DNA of 64,000 nt from Pseudocercospora fijiensis CIRAD86 (taxonomy: Eukaryota; Ascomycota; Dothideomycetes; Mycosphaerellales; Mycosphaerellaceae). Location of the stretch: assembly GCF_000340215.1 (NCBI RefSeq), contig NW_006921535.1:2755122-2819121 (forward strand). Reading direction: 5' to 3'. Positions 24,779-35,500 of this stretch are shown one piece after another; the stretch's first letter is position 1, and the number at the start of each line of letters is the position of its first letter. The translations under genes and the position numbers were made by a program. Below the pieces are notes generated by a model. That model was not told the DNA's origin. It worked only from the letters and a program-made list of their open reading frames with translations, and did not search any database.

Positions 24779-24859
24779 CCTATAGATATAGGAATTCGCT
24801 ATTAGTCGATAACTGCGGGTACTAGCGGGTATATAGCTAACTAAATATAGAAATTCAAT
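24779..24859 (-). repeat. 81-bp repeat, inverted partner of 12751-12831
   Basis: Reverse complement begins ATTGAATTTCTATATTTAGT and continues through TAGCTATATACCCGCTAGT, as in the left copy. Same length as its partner. Confidence 0.8.
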
Positions 24860-26768
24860 CGAATTAGCGCTGCTTAGATATATAATAAGGAATACAGTAT
24901 AGCGCATACTAGCTAACTATAATAGTAGATAAGAGAGAGGATACGACGATTAGTAGTAATAGCGGCTAGCGCTAGATAGTAAACTTTTATTTGAAATAGC
25001 GCAGTAGCGCGCTATTATAATATACTATAGAGGTCTTACGACCTCGTCTTTCGACAAGGTAGCCTCGAGAACCTATAACTAGCTAAACTAAGAAAAAAAA
25101 AGAAACAAAGAACCTAGCGCTTAATTATTATTATTATTAACATTATTATTATTATTATCCTTATCCTCGCTATCCGACGATAGGCAAGGCGGCGACGCGC
25201 GATCTATATAAGGATTATTTGCCTAAATGTAGTAGGTACACTTACGATGCTTGCCGAAGGCATCGGTCGCGTATTTGTAGTACTTAAGGCCCGACCGAAT
25301 ACACTCGAGATATAGGCGGCGGCGGCGGCGGCTAGCGATCTCTATAATGCGGCCGATATGCGACTAGATCTTCTAGCGGCCTTCGAACACTAAGACATTA
25401 TTAGTAAGAGCATAATACATACTAGTTCGATTAATATATAAAGCTACTTACTCTCCGGCACCGACTACTACTAATTAACGGCTATTAGGCGGCGAAGCAC
25501 TATAATATTCTTACTAGCTTTCGCTAGACGACTAACGCGGCGCTTCTTGCTAGTACTAGTGCTAGTACTAGTGCTAGTACTAGCGCGGTCGGCTAGGGTC
25601 TTGCCTAGGAAGGTTAGTACCTTAGGAGGCGCGACGATTAGTACGAAGGCGGCGGCGGCAGGCAGGGCGGCGGCAGGCAGGGCAGCGGTAGTAGGCAGAG
25701 GGGAGGGAGAGGGGGAGGTAATAGGAGGGAGAGGCCTAGCCTTATTATCGTCGTCGTCGTCGTCGTCGTTACTATTAATATATTAGAATAATAAGCTCTA
25801 ACTAAGTTAGACAATCGATAGAAGAAAGAAAGCTAGAACTTATAAGACTTATTCGTCGTTACTACTAGTATCGACTATAATTTAGTCGCTACGTAGACTA
25901 TTAGTATATACGAACTTAATAAATAAACTCGATAGGTCTATACTCTTCTTACTATTACTACTACTACTGCTACTAGCGGCGCTAGCGTAGGAGTAGGAGC
26001 GCAGCCCGGAACCGAGCGGTATTAACTAAGCGGCAGGTAGTAGCGGCGGCAGCTAAATGCTCGGCGGCGCGGCGACTAAGTAAGCGATTAGTATAACTGT
26101 CTTCTAGACTCGCGAATAGCTAGAAACTTGAACTTATAGGATAGCGCGGCGGCTAGTGCGGCGGCGGTAGGCGTCGGAGCTCTAAGGGTATATTAGTCCT
26201 TAATTTCTTGCTTTTAATAAAGAGCGATTAGTTATACCTAGCTAAAGAAAGGGTAACTAGCACCCGTAGGCGAGAAGAAGGGGCCGCCTATATTACTTTC
26301 TATACCGTTAACGTAGTTCTTGTATATAAGGTATTGTCGTAGGTAAGGGTAAGAGGGTATATACGATGTCTATAGGAAGAAAGGAAGAGGAGGAAGAAGA
26401 AGAAACGGTAGAAAGTTATACTATCGAGAGAGTCCTATCGCTATTGTTCTATTATTAATATAATAGTAAGGCTTAGTATAGGGCTTACGCTTAGATTAGG
26501 CGATTAGTAATTAGCTATAGGCTATAGCGAAGTAATATTGCTCGAGTAAAGTAATTAGGATTTCTATATTTAGTAGCAACTACTATAGATATAGTAATTG
26601 TTGCTCTATGCGACAATAGTTGTAAGTAAGTTCTACCCGAATATAACCGTACCTAACTCTACTAACTAATAATAGTAGAACGAACGATTAAAGGGAAACG
26701 GGTCGATTAAGTTTCCTATTTAAAGTAAAGGTAGGCGTTAATATGTAGGGTTTATAACGGAAATAATG

Positions 26769-26815
26769 TACTATTTCTATATTCGTAGCGAGCGGCTGCG
26801 AATATAGAAATAGTA
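26769..26815. repeat. Perfect 17-bp-arm palindrome
   Basis: Arms TACTATTTCTATATTCG (26769-26785) and CGAATATAGAAATAGTA (26799-26815) are perfect complements around a 13-nt GC-rich loop. It belongs to the same family as the hairpins at 11 and 14 kb. Confidence 0.9.
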
Positions 26816-27234
26816 TACGACATCCTCTTAATACTCGACTAACGACTTCTACTATATCTAGCGTATACGTAGCTACTACTAGGCCTTCGAGAGAGTAGAC
26901 TACTTGCTACTAGCTTCGATAATATCTCTTAAGTACTAACTAGGCTAAAGTAGAAGGATGTTAGTATCGGTAGAATTTCTATATTTATAGATACTCGCTA
27001 CGGATATATAAATGTCTTAGATCTCTTTCTTATATCTACCTGTCCTATATACTACCCCCTAACTCCCTCCCCTACTCCCTAGTAATGTCCTTCTATCTAC
27101 TACCTGCGTGCCTAGTTAGAAGATATTTAGAGTATACTACTTAGAGTATAATTCTCTTTGCCGCTTTTCTATATACTTAGTAAGGCTCTATAAATATAGA
27201 AATTAATGAAAATAGTATAATGCTATACAGGTAA

Positions 27235-27441
27235 TTACTGTGCTAATGTTTATTATCCGAGTAATTACTATGCTAATGTCTATGCCAATATGCTAGAATA
27301 TTCCCATTTAAGAAATACCAGCCAATGTTGCCAATCCGATCCCATCCGAGTAATTACCATGCCAATGTGTCCCATTTGAGTATTTACCCGCTAATGGTTA
27401 CTATGCTATAACACAACATTAGCAAACATCTTGCAGAGAAC
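27235..27441 (+). promoter_or_regulatory. Urease upstream region built from GAGTAATTAC repeats
   Basis: Directly upstream of the urease start. It has three spaced copies of GTAATTAC-TGC-AATG-type units (near 27230, 27258 and 27349). The segment 27344-27389 is the un-mutated partner of 10707-10752. CpA and TpG return here, so this is the edge of the RIP-mutated block. The RIP gradient ends about 50-100 bp before the ATG. The region must contain the urease promoter or 5' leader; I see no clear TATA box. Confidence 0.5.
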
Positions 27442-30110
27442 ATGCAGCTGGCTCCCAAAGAGGTACGAGTTCTGGTCTACTCCGAGAGACTGCATCTTGG
27501 CCTGCTACGCTCCTGAGAACCTCGCTGAGCATGCATTGTACAGATCGATAAGCTGCTTATCAGCCAGACCGGCTTTCTCGCCCAACGCCGACTTGCTCGC
27601 GGTGTCCGCCTTAACCATACCGAATCCCTCGCCCTGATCGCCTCAGTCCTACACGAGCTTGTCAGAGATGGCGAGCACACCGTCGCCGATCTCATGTCAA
27701 TTGGCACCACGCTGCTTGGTCGCCGACATGTCCTGCCTAGCGTTCCACATACCCTCACCGAGATGATGATAGAAGGCACCTTCAGAAATGGAACGTATCT
27801 GGTCACGATACACAACCCTATTGCTACCGATGATGGCAACCTCGACAGAGCACTGTATGGCTCCTTCTTGCCTGTACCACCGGTGGACGAGTTCCCATGG
27901 CCGCCAGCCGAAGGCCTGGAGGCCTGGAGTGCCGAGCGGATGCCAGGTGCTGTCATTGCAGTCAAGGGCGAGAATGGTCGAATAAAGCTCAATGAAGGCA
28001 GGAAGAGGATCAAGGTGAAAGTTACCAGTAAAGGCGATCGCCCAATTCAAGTTGGCAGTCATTACCATTTCATTGAGACAAATCCGTTGCTAGAATTCGA
28101 CCGCTTGAAGGCAAGAGGTATGAGGTTGGATATCGCAGCCGGCACATCTGTGCGATTCGAGCCTGGAGATTCGCGAACCGTCACATTGGTAGAAATCGCG
28201 GGGAATAAAGTCATCAGAGGTGGTAATGACATCGCAGCCGGTGGCATACCCGTGAATGAGGACTCAATCGTCGAGCGTTTGAAAGCAGGCGGCTTCTTGC
28301 ACGTGGAGGATCCAACGGCTGACCAGGTACTTGACCCATATACCATGGACCGCGAAAGTTATATCGCAATGTTTGGACCTACCACTGGTGACCGGGTGCG
28401 ACTTGGACCAACTGACCTCTGGATACAAGTTGAACGTGATCTTACGGTGTATGGTGATGAATGCTCCTTTGGCGGCGGTAAGACCATTCGTGATGGCATG
28501 GGTCAGGCTTCTGGTCGTGCCGATAAGGACGCCCTGGACACTGTCGTGACGAACGCGCTCATTGTTGACTACACCGGTATCTATAAGGCAGATATTGGTA
28601 TTAAGGATGGCATCATTGTTGGCGTGGGCAAGGCTGGGAATCCGGACGTTATGGCTGGCGTTGACCCTCGCATGGTCATTGGAAGCACGACAGATGTGAT
28701 TGCAGGCGAGCACAAAATTGTCACATATGGCGGATTCGACTCTCACATTCATCTGATATGCCCTCAACAAGCGTACGAAGCAATTGCGAGCGGCATTACG
28801 ACTTTCCTGGGCGGCGGAACTGGACCAAGCACCAGTACGAATGCAACGACTTGCACCCCGAGCACCAATATGATCGAATGGATGCTGCAAGCGTGCGACT
28901 CGCTGCCTGTCAATATCGGTATCACTGGCAAAGGAAATGATGCAGACCCAACTGGCTTGCGAGATCAAGCTGAGGCAGGTGTATGTGGTCTCAAACTACA
29001 CGAAGATTGGGGTACCACACCCAAAGCCATCGACACTTGCCTGTCAGTCTGCGATGAGTACGATATTCAGACCCTCATTCACACCGACACGCTTAATGAG
29101 TCCGGCTTCGTGGAGACCACGGTCAAGGCTTTCAAGGGACGAACGATCCATACGTACCATACTGAAGGCGCCGGGGGCGGCCACGCACCTGATATCATTT
29201 CCGTTGTTGAGCATCCTAATGTGCTTCCATCTTCCACGAACCCCACGCGACCGTACACGGGCAACACCCTGGATGAGCATCTCGATATGCTCATGGTCTG
29301 CCATCACCTTTCCCGAAACATTCCAGAAGACGTTGCTTTCGCCGAGTCTCGCATCCGCGCGGAGACAATCGCAGCAGAAGATGTACTGCACGACCTAGGA
29401 GCCATATCTATGATGTCTTCCGACTCCCAGGCGATGGGTCGCTGCGGAGAAGTGATACTGAGAACCTGGAATACGGCGCATAAGAACAAAGTGCAACGTG
29501 GTTTCCTACCCGAGGATGAAGGCACTGGCACTGACAACTTTCGGGTCAAGCGATACATCTCGAAATACACCATCAACCCGGCCATCGCGCAAGGAATGTC
29601 GCATGTCATCGGCTCCATCGAGGTTGGTAAGCTTGCAGACTTGGTGCTGTGGGATCCTGCATGCTTTGGCGCAAAACCTGCTCAGGTCGTGAAAGGTGGC
29701 ATGATTGCATGGAGCCAGATGGGAGACCCCAATGCCAGTATCCCTACTGTGGAGCCTGTCATTATGAGACCTCAATTTGGCGCTATGATCGCCAGTACAG
29801 GAGTCGTGTTCGTAAGCAAAGCAAGTGTTGACAATGGAAAGGCGAAGCAATATGGTCTCAAGAAGAGGATTGAAGCCGTCAAGAACTGCAGAAATGTCGG
29901 CAAAGCAGACATGAAGTGGAATGATGCCATGCCAAAGATGAAAGTTGATCCGGAAAGATATGTAAGTTTGCCCATCCCGTTCAATGGTGATGTTCGAAAA
30001 AGCATTGTTTTCCTGACACGGAATCGTAGATGGTCGAGGCAGATGGCATTGAGATGAAGGCCGAGCCAGCGAAGACGCTTCCTTTGACGCAGAGTTATTT
30101 CATCTATTAG
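27442..30110 (+). CDS. URE1: Urease (nickel metalloenzyme), 839 aa, three exons
   Basis: Hydrolyses urea to ammonia and carbamate in the cytosol. Exons 27442-27462, 27544-29961 and 30030-30110. The first exon encodes only MQLAPKE, and splicing of an 81-nt intron joins it to [20 protein letters not shown], the usual urease gamma-like start. A 68-nt intron near the end restores the family C-terminus ([20 protein letters not shown]), so the unspliced frame would end wrongly. The fused gamma-beta-alpha layout and about 839 residues are normal for fungi. Active-site motifs are all present: HIH in [14 protein letters not shown], the carbamylated Lys in GLKLHEDWG, the [10 protein letters not shown] and [15 protein letters not shown] metal/substrate loops, the flap in [21 protein letters not shown], and [10 protein letters not shown]. 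No accessory (UreD/F/G) gene is in the window. The gene looks intact although transposons lie within 100 bp upstream and about 0.8 kb downstream. Confidence 0.97.
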
Positions 30111-30913
30111 CGAGAGGAATGGGCAATGCCCGGAGTGACCAAAATGAAGTCGGTTTCCTCTCCGCGATGTCATTGCCCTGAGGATTGATCGTCGCTGGTC
30201 TCACATTGTACACACGAAGCGAGGGAGGCTTGAGTTTCCTGCTCTGCCAGTAAAGCCTTCTCGGCTCTTCCCTAGATCTTGCCAAACATCGTGATGCTGC
30301 TCTTCTCCTCCATATCCGCTCGCTCGCCAGACACATGGATAAAGGTGAATTTTCGCCTAGTCCTGAGAATGCTCTCGCTGCGGAAACTGGGTGGTGGACT
30401 GTAATCTTGGCATAGGATATTCATCCTCCGCCATACCACAACTTGAGATACCCTGCGCCCATACACAGAGCTGTTCGAGTGACGAGGAATCATCGAGCTC
30501 CTATAGAGTGAGAGTCTGTGGAAGTGTTGTGCGGCCGCATCGCCCGAAATTCGGCCGCATCGCCCGTGTCAGTCACATGCGTGAATCACACAGCGGTACT
30601 GCAGCGTCTGTATATCCCTGGGGCTCACGAGGCTGAGGATGCGGCGGCCACGAGGCCAGACACACCACCACTCCTTTCACAGCTGCTCGGCTTGCAGTGG
30701 GAGCTGTCCCCGAAACGTCTCTCAGCTCGACCGGCTCAAGCCCCCGACAAGCAGCTCCTGCGCCTGCGCGGTGGAACGCAGTCAAGAGTACTTATAGCAC
30801 GCGCCTGACCAAAGTCAATCAGAGTTGGTGCCACCATCAGCTGAGAAAGCCGCAATGCTGAGTGGAAGCGGTTCTCGATCCTGCGAGATGGACTGCTTGA
30901 CGGGTCTTGGCTT
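30111..30913. other. Urease downstream region; displaced upstream DNA of the dioxygenase gene
   Basis: Ordinary, non-RIP composition and no convincing gene. A 15-bp direct repeat CGGCCGCATCGCCCG lies at 30532-30546 and 30552-30566. Because the Copia element inserted between this stretch and the gene at 37625, this DNA was probably adjacent to that gene before the insertion and may contain its original promoter. Confidence 0.5.
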
Positions 30914-30918
30914 GCATC

Positions 30919-31045
30919 ACTTGGAGTGTATGTCCAGGTGTCAGGGTCCATCACGTGCCTGATGCCTGAGGCTGCAACTGCTGCACTCTATCTTCGGACT
31001 TCTACATAGATTAGTCCTTCTTCCAATACATTAGTTACATCAAGT
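30919..31045 (+). repeat. 5' LTR of the Copia element (127 bp)
   Basis: Begins ACTTGGAGTGTATGTCC and ends TTACATCAAGT. Compared with the 3' LTR it differs at four positions, all C/T or G/A in CpA/TpG context. The ends form a 5-bp inverted repeat (ACTTG and CAAGT) rather than TG...CA. Confidence 0.93.
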
Positions 31046-31058
31046 GGTTATGAGCCCC
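31046..31058 (+). other. Primer-binding site (half initiator-tRNA-Met type)
   Basis: GGTTATGAGCCCC directly follows the LTR. It is complementary to the anticodon-loop region of a Met tRNA (loop containing CTCATAACC), the internal priming mode known for Drosophila copia and yeast Ty5. Confidence 0.75.
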
Positions 31059-31225
31059 CTGCGGTTCTAACATATATAATACGTTTACTACGTATTCTAA
31101 TAGTTACTCCGATAGCTGCGTAGCTAGCGCTTATTACTAAAAATTGCGCCGATACTATTATCGTCGCCGCCGCCCTCGAGGGTTCTAGTAGGTGCTAGTC
31201 CGACTCGAGTTATTAGTATTAGCTA

Positions 31226-31331
31226 ACTTAAAGTGTATATTTAATAATTTTATTTATAGAAGAAGCGAGAAGTCGCTAAATAGGATGCCGTATATATATA
31301 CGGACCTAGGTATATACCTTAGGATTTAACT
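31226..31331 (-). repeat. LTR of the nested element (left copy)
   Basis: Read on the plus strand it starts ACTTAAAGTGTATATTT and ends TTAGGATTTAACT; more RIP changes than the right copy (CpA/CpG-poor, GCATGC replaced by ATATAC). Confidence 0.85.
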
Positions 31332-31374
31332 TACCCCCTCGTATATATATAAGGCACGTTAGTAAATACAAAGT

Positions 31375-31625
31375 CGCTTAAATCAAACAAAGAGGTATTA
31401 GTTAATAGCCTAGGCTTCTTACTCTTATAATAGCTATTTAGTTAGTTAATAGCCTAGGCTTCTTGCCCTTATAATAGCTATTTAGTTTAGTTAGCAACCT
31501 AGGCTTCTTACTCTTAGATAGTTGTTCGGTTTTAGCAACCTAGGCTTCTTGCCCTTAGATAGTTGTTTAGTTAGTTAGTAGCCTAGGCATCTTGCCCTTA
31601 GATAGCTATTTAGTTAGTCCGCCGC
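31375..31625. repeat. Tandem repeat in the nested element, about 45-60 bp units
   Basis: Five copies of TTAGTTAGTAGCCTAGGCTT followed by CTTGCCCTTATAATAGCTA or CTTAGATAGTTGTTT. It lies on the 3' side of the nested element as read on its coding strand. Confidence 0.8.
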
Positions 31626-31774
31626 ACCCCCTATATCTAGTAGGTAGGTATTAATTGCGGTTTAGTTAGTAGCTACGACACCCTCTACTTCTTATAGGTA
31701 GGTGCTTAAAGCAGCCGTTTAGTTAGTAGCTACGACACCCCCTGCTTTTTGCAAGTAGGTACTTAAAGCAGCTA

Positions 31775-31872
31775 TTTAGTCGTAGTTTAGTCGTATTAGG
31801 TTTAGTCGTATTAGGTTTAGTCGGTTTAGGTTTAGTCGGTTTAGGTTTAGTCGGTTTAGGTTTAGTCGGTTT
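31775..31872. repeat. 15-bp tandem repeat TTTAGTCGGTTTAGG
   Basis: Six head-to-tail copies; the first two read TTTAGTCGTATTAGG. Inside the nested LTR element. Confidence 0.85.
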
Positions 31873-32382
31873 AGAAGGCCTAGTTCTTGCTAGTTGCTAG
31901 CTCTAAACTAGGTCGAGGTTATTCTCTAGTATAGTAATAGCTAAATTAGCGGCCTTAAGATTCTTATACTAGTTAGGCGCTAGTTTAGGGTTCTTCTTAA
32001 AGCAGGTTAGACTATGCTTCTTCTTATAGTAATTGTAGTACTACTTGTCGGTGTTCTTGTTGTCGTCCTTCTTAGCTATATTAGCCTAGATTATTAGGTC
32101 TAAAGCAAGCTATCTACGGCAATCGTCGCGTAGATTAGTATAGGCCTTATCGAATGTTATATCCTTTAAATTAACAGTCTAGTAGTTAGCAAGTGTGAGT
32201 TTGCGAATGCCGCTAGTCGCGATAGTCGTAGTAGTCGAGTCGGAAACGGCTATCTTAGCTATTTAGTTATAGCGCTTAGCTATTTAGTTGTCGGTCTTAG
32301 TTAGGTCTTATTCGTACCCCCTGCTTTGCGTAGGAGGGTGTTTAGTTAGTTAGTCTGCGGTAGCAGTCGAGGGCTTATAACT

Positions 32383-32488
32383 ACTTAAAGTGTGTGTTCG
32401 ATAGTTTTGTCTACGGAAGAAGCGAGAAGTCGCTAAATAGGGTGCCGCGTATATATACGGACCTAGGCACATGCCTTAGGATTCAACT
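32383..32488 (-). repeat. LTR of the nested element (right copy)
   Basis: Starts ACTTAAAGTGTGTGTTCG and ends TTAGGATTCAACT on the plus strand. Same length as the left copy; differences are transitions of the RIP type. Confidence 0.85.
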
Positions 32489-32599
32489 AGCTATCCGCTA
32501 TATTAGTGTTAGCTGTCCGCTATACTAGAACGTAGGCGCGCCTATCGGCGGCCTCGTTATATTCTTAAGACAAGTCTATAGTCTCTTTCTATATTAACA

Positions 32600-35500
32600 T
32601 CGCCGTCGCTGTCCGTAATAGCTCCCCCTACAACTTCTAACGCTTATATAAGTAACATCCCTAAGCTAAAGAATAAGGAGAATTATCTAGTATAGGCCTA
32701 TACCGCTAAGGGTGCCCTTAAAGGTATACAGGTATAGCGCTATATCTAAGGGACCCGCCTAAAGCCTAAGATTAAGCTATTATCTACTAAAATATAGGAG
32801 CAATTTAAAGACCGCTAAGATAAATGGGAGGCAAAGGACTAGTTAGCGCGTACGTAGATATTCGCTAACTATATATCGGAGATCTAGTAGTCGTTACTTA
32901 GACTCGATACCTCTAAGGCAGTATAGGATTATCTATATAAGAAGTACACTAGTAAAGGTAGGTCTACTAAATTTATACTCTACTAGGAATACATTACCCT
33001 TCGCTACGATAGCAAGGACGTTAAGAAGTTCTATAATAAGTATAAGAAGAAGCTCGGTGCCTTAAAGGACACTAAATTAGCTATTAGCTAGTATTAGGCT
33101 ATCTATATGTTTATTATATAGATCTCTCTATTCTACGAGGCTTTCGTACAGATACGCCGTAAGCAAATGCGCGCCTTAGAATACACTATTAATAATAGTA
33201 CCCTTAATAACATTATTAGCGCGTTGCTTAATAAGAATGTAGCTTAACTAAACTAGGCCTAATATAATAGTTTCTTCGGTCTCTAGCGCTAGCAACTATA
33301 AGGCAATAGAAATAGCAATAGTCGAGGTAACTCGAACTGTAGCGGTCGTAGTAGCCGCGGAAACAATAACAATAACAACGGTCGAGGCCGCGGTAGAAGC
33401 AACTAGAATAGTTATTAGTCTAACCGTAAGAAGTACGCCTATTGTTAGGGGTTACACCCTTCTAACTGCTACTATACTAAGTACTCTTACCTAAAGGAGG
33501 AAGACCGACTGCGTCGTAAACAGCAGAAGGCCGAGAAGAAGGGGGTGCAGCAATAGTAGCAGCGTAGACTAACTGCTTAGTAGCAGCCGCTATCTAGTTA
33601 GAATAGTACTTAGGGGCTATATGCGGCTAATGCTACCCTAGGGGTGTTATTAGACCTAAGCTACAATTACGCCTTTATAGCTACAGTCACTATAAGCGAC
33701 CTAGTTTCTACGGCTCTTACTACTAGCACTCGTACTACTAATTGGGTTGTCGACTTAGGTACTAGTATATATATAGTTAATAACCCTTTATTGCTTATTA
33801 AATACGAAGGCTGTTACATTCCTGTCCGGTTTAGTAGCAACACGAAGCACGCTACGATAGTTAGTATAGCTTAGACTAAGGTTGTTAATAAGCGTAGTAT
33901 AAGCAGCATAAAGTTGTCTAATATACTATATATGCTAGGTCTAGTAGCTAACCTCCTGTCTACTAAGAAGCTTGCCGATAAGGGCTGTTTCTATCGGAAC
34001 GACAAGCGCGTGCTATTTACTATTATTAACGGCTCGGAGGTTACTATTGCTTAGACATACCGAAAGAATAGTCTCCCCTATCTATATATACTAACCTCTA
34101 GTCCTAACGGCTAGGTTGTTGCGCTTCTATCGAAGAAGGGGGTGCTAACAGGTACGATAGATAAGTAGCATCTGCGATATAGCTATATTTATTACCGCAA
34201 GCTGCTAAGAATAGAGTCTAAGGGTCAGATTGTTATTGCTAGTGCTAAGAAGGACTTCCGTAACTGTATTGCCTATCGTATAGCTATATTACACAAGGAA
34301 TACAATCGGCTGCTACGCGTGCGACTATCTACGATCTATTATATTGTCTGTATAGATGTGGTTACTATTACTAACCCTAGTCTATTATAGGAACGCTACT
34401 TTATGCTATTTATATACGCTAAGTTAGGCTATCGTTACGAGTATGCTAGCCTACTTAAGTTAGGGGCTATAGTAGCTATTAAGGAACATCGTATATACGT
34501 CCGTATATAGACTAGTTGCTCGATCCCGATCTACTAACTCGATAGAGGGGGTAAATACGGCGGAAATTAGCTATTAAATTAGGCTCGAGACGAGGGCATT
34601 ATACTATAGGTTACAGCTCCTTATTCTTCTACTTAGAATAGCCTTGCTAAGGTTAGCAATTATATCGTATATACGACTGCGAGAAAGATAATGCTATAGG
34701 CTAACCTTCCTAAGTTCCTATAGCTATATACTATTGCCTCCGCTATATAGGTCCTTAATATTACGCTAACCGCTAACAGAGGAAGCCTATATACTATTGT
34801 CGCTAAGGAGCTCAATTGGTTACGAATATAGCCGCGTCTTTAGCATCTTCGAGCGTATAGTTGTACGTTAATTGCCTACGATTACAGTATTGCTCGTAGA
34901 AAGAAGATAGACAGCAGAGGCCTAGTTAGCAAGCTAGTTAGCTATACTAAGGGCTCTGTAGACTCTAGAAAGTACATAATCTACCTACCTAATTAACACA
35001 AGGTTATCGCTTCTAAGGATATTTAGTTTATTAAGTTAGATAGTAACCTTCTACTTCTAAATAGCATAGATCTATATACTAACCCTAATAACCCTTCTAA
35101 AAGCGAGTTTATTAGCATTGAGTCTGTTATACCGGCTCTGTTTAATGCTACAAGTAACGAGCCTCCGCCCCTATTAGAAGCCGCTAGTATAGTCTAGCAA
35201 CTTCTAGCTTAGTAAGAAGAACAACCTCTAGAAGGGCTAGTATAGGACTTAGCCGACGAGGTTGTTAGTCTATTACTAATCGAGGACGACCTTCTAGACG
35301 TTCAACTACTAGCTTCGAGTAATAAAGATAGCTTCTAATTAGCTAAGGAAGATTAAGCTCCGCCCTTTAATCTAAATGCAAAGAAGGGTAAGCCTAGCTA
35401 GTTACTAGAGTTTAAGCGACCTAATATAATAGGCGCTCGTTCTACCCGTATAACCCGTAGTAACAAGTTAGCTCGTAACCTATTACGTAGCTATCTAGCT

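Larger units (their letters stand above)
24170..27234. repeat. RIP-mutated tract, unclassified, with simple repeats
   Basis: Strong CpA/TpG loss, many TAG/TAA in all frames and no recognised domain. It includes GGC triplet runs near 25315, an alternating CTAGTA/CTAGTG run at about 25549-25585, GGCGGCGGCAGGCAG repeats at about 25650-25700 and a TCG triplet run near 25745. Copies of the GAATTTCTATATT palindrome arm occur at about 24844, 26568, 26773, 26983 and 27190. Confidence 0.6.
31226..32488 (-). mobile_element. Nested gag-only LTR element, opposite strand
   Basis: Two 106-bp direct repeats (31226-31331 and 32383-32488) are flanked by an exact 5-bp duplication AGCTA (31221-31225 and 32489-32493). 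On the minus strand a primer-binding site (AGTTATAAGCCC, the RIP-changed form of the outer element's site) adjoins the right LTR, and a purine tract (GAGGGGGTA) adjoins the left LTR. The interior keeps a minus-strand gag remnant (about 31940-32170) with a zinc-knuckle-like YYNYYKKKHSLTCFKKNP, but no protease, integrase or RT. It is 1263 bp in total, so it must have relied on another element. It inserted into the Copia leader. Confidence 0.85.

Noticed and set aside
25547..25786. 79-codon frame of Leu/Val and Ala/Gly repeats
   Set aside because: Translation of simple repeats in a RIP-mutated tract.
28264..28968. 234-codon frame antisense to urease
   Set aside because: Shadow of a highly conserved gene; no motif.
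30927..31039. LTR limits of TGTATG...GTTACA (canonical TG...CA)
   Set aside because: Both LTRs share another 8 bp on the left and 6 bp on the right, and the 5-bp duplication fits only the wider limits.
33644..33874. 76-codon open frame as a separate gene
   Set aside because: It is the protease part of the Copia pol, open only because few Gln/Trp codons fall there.
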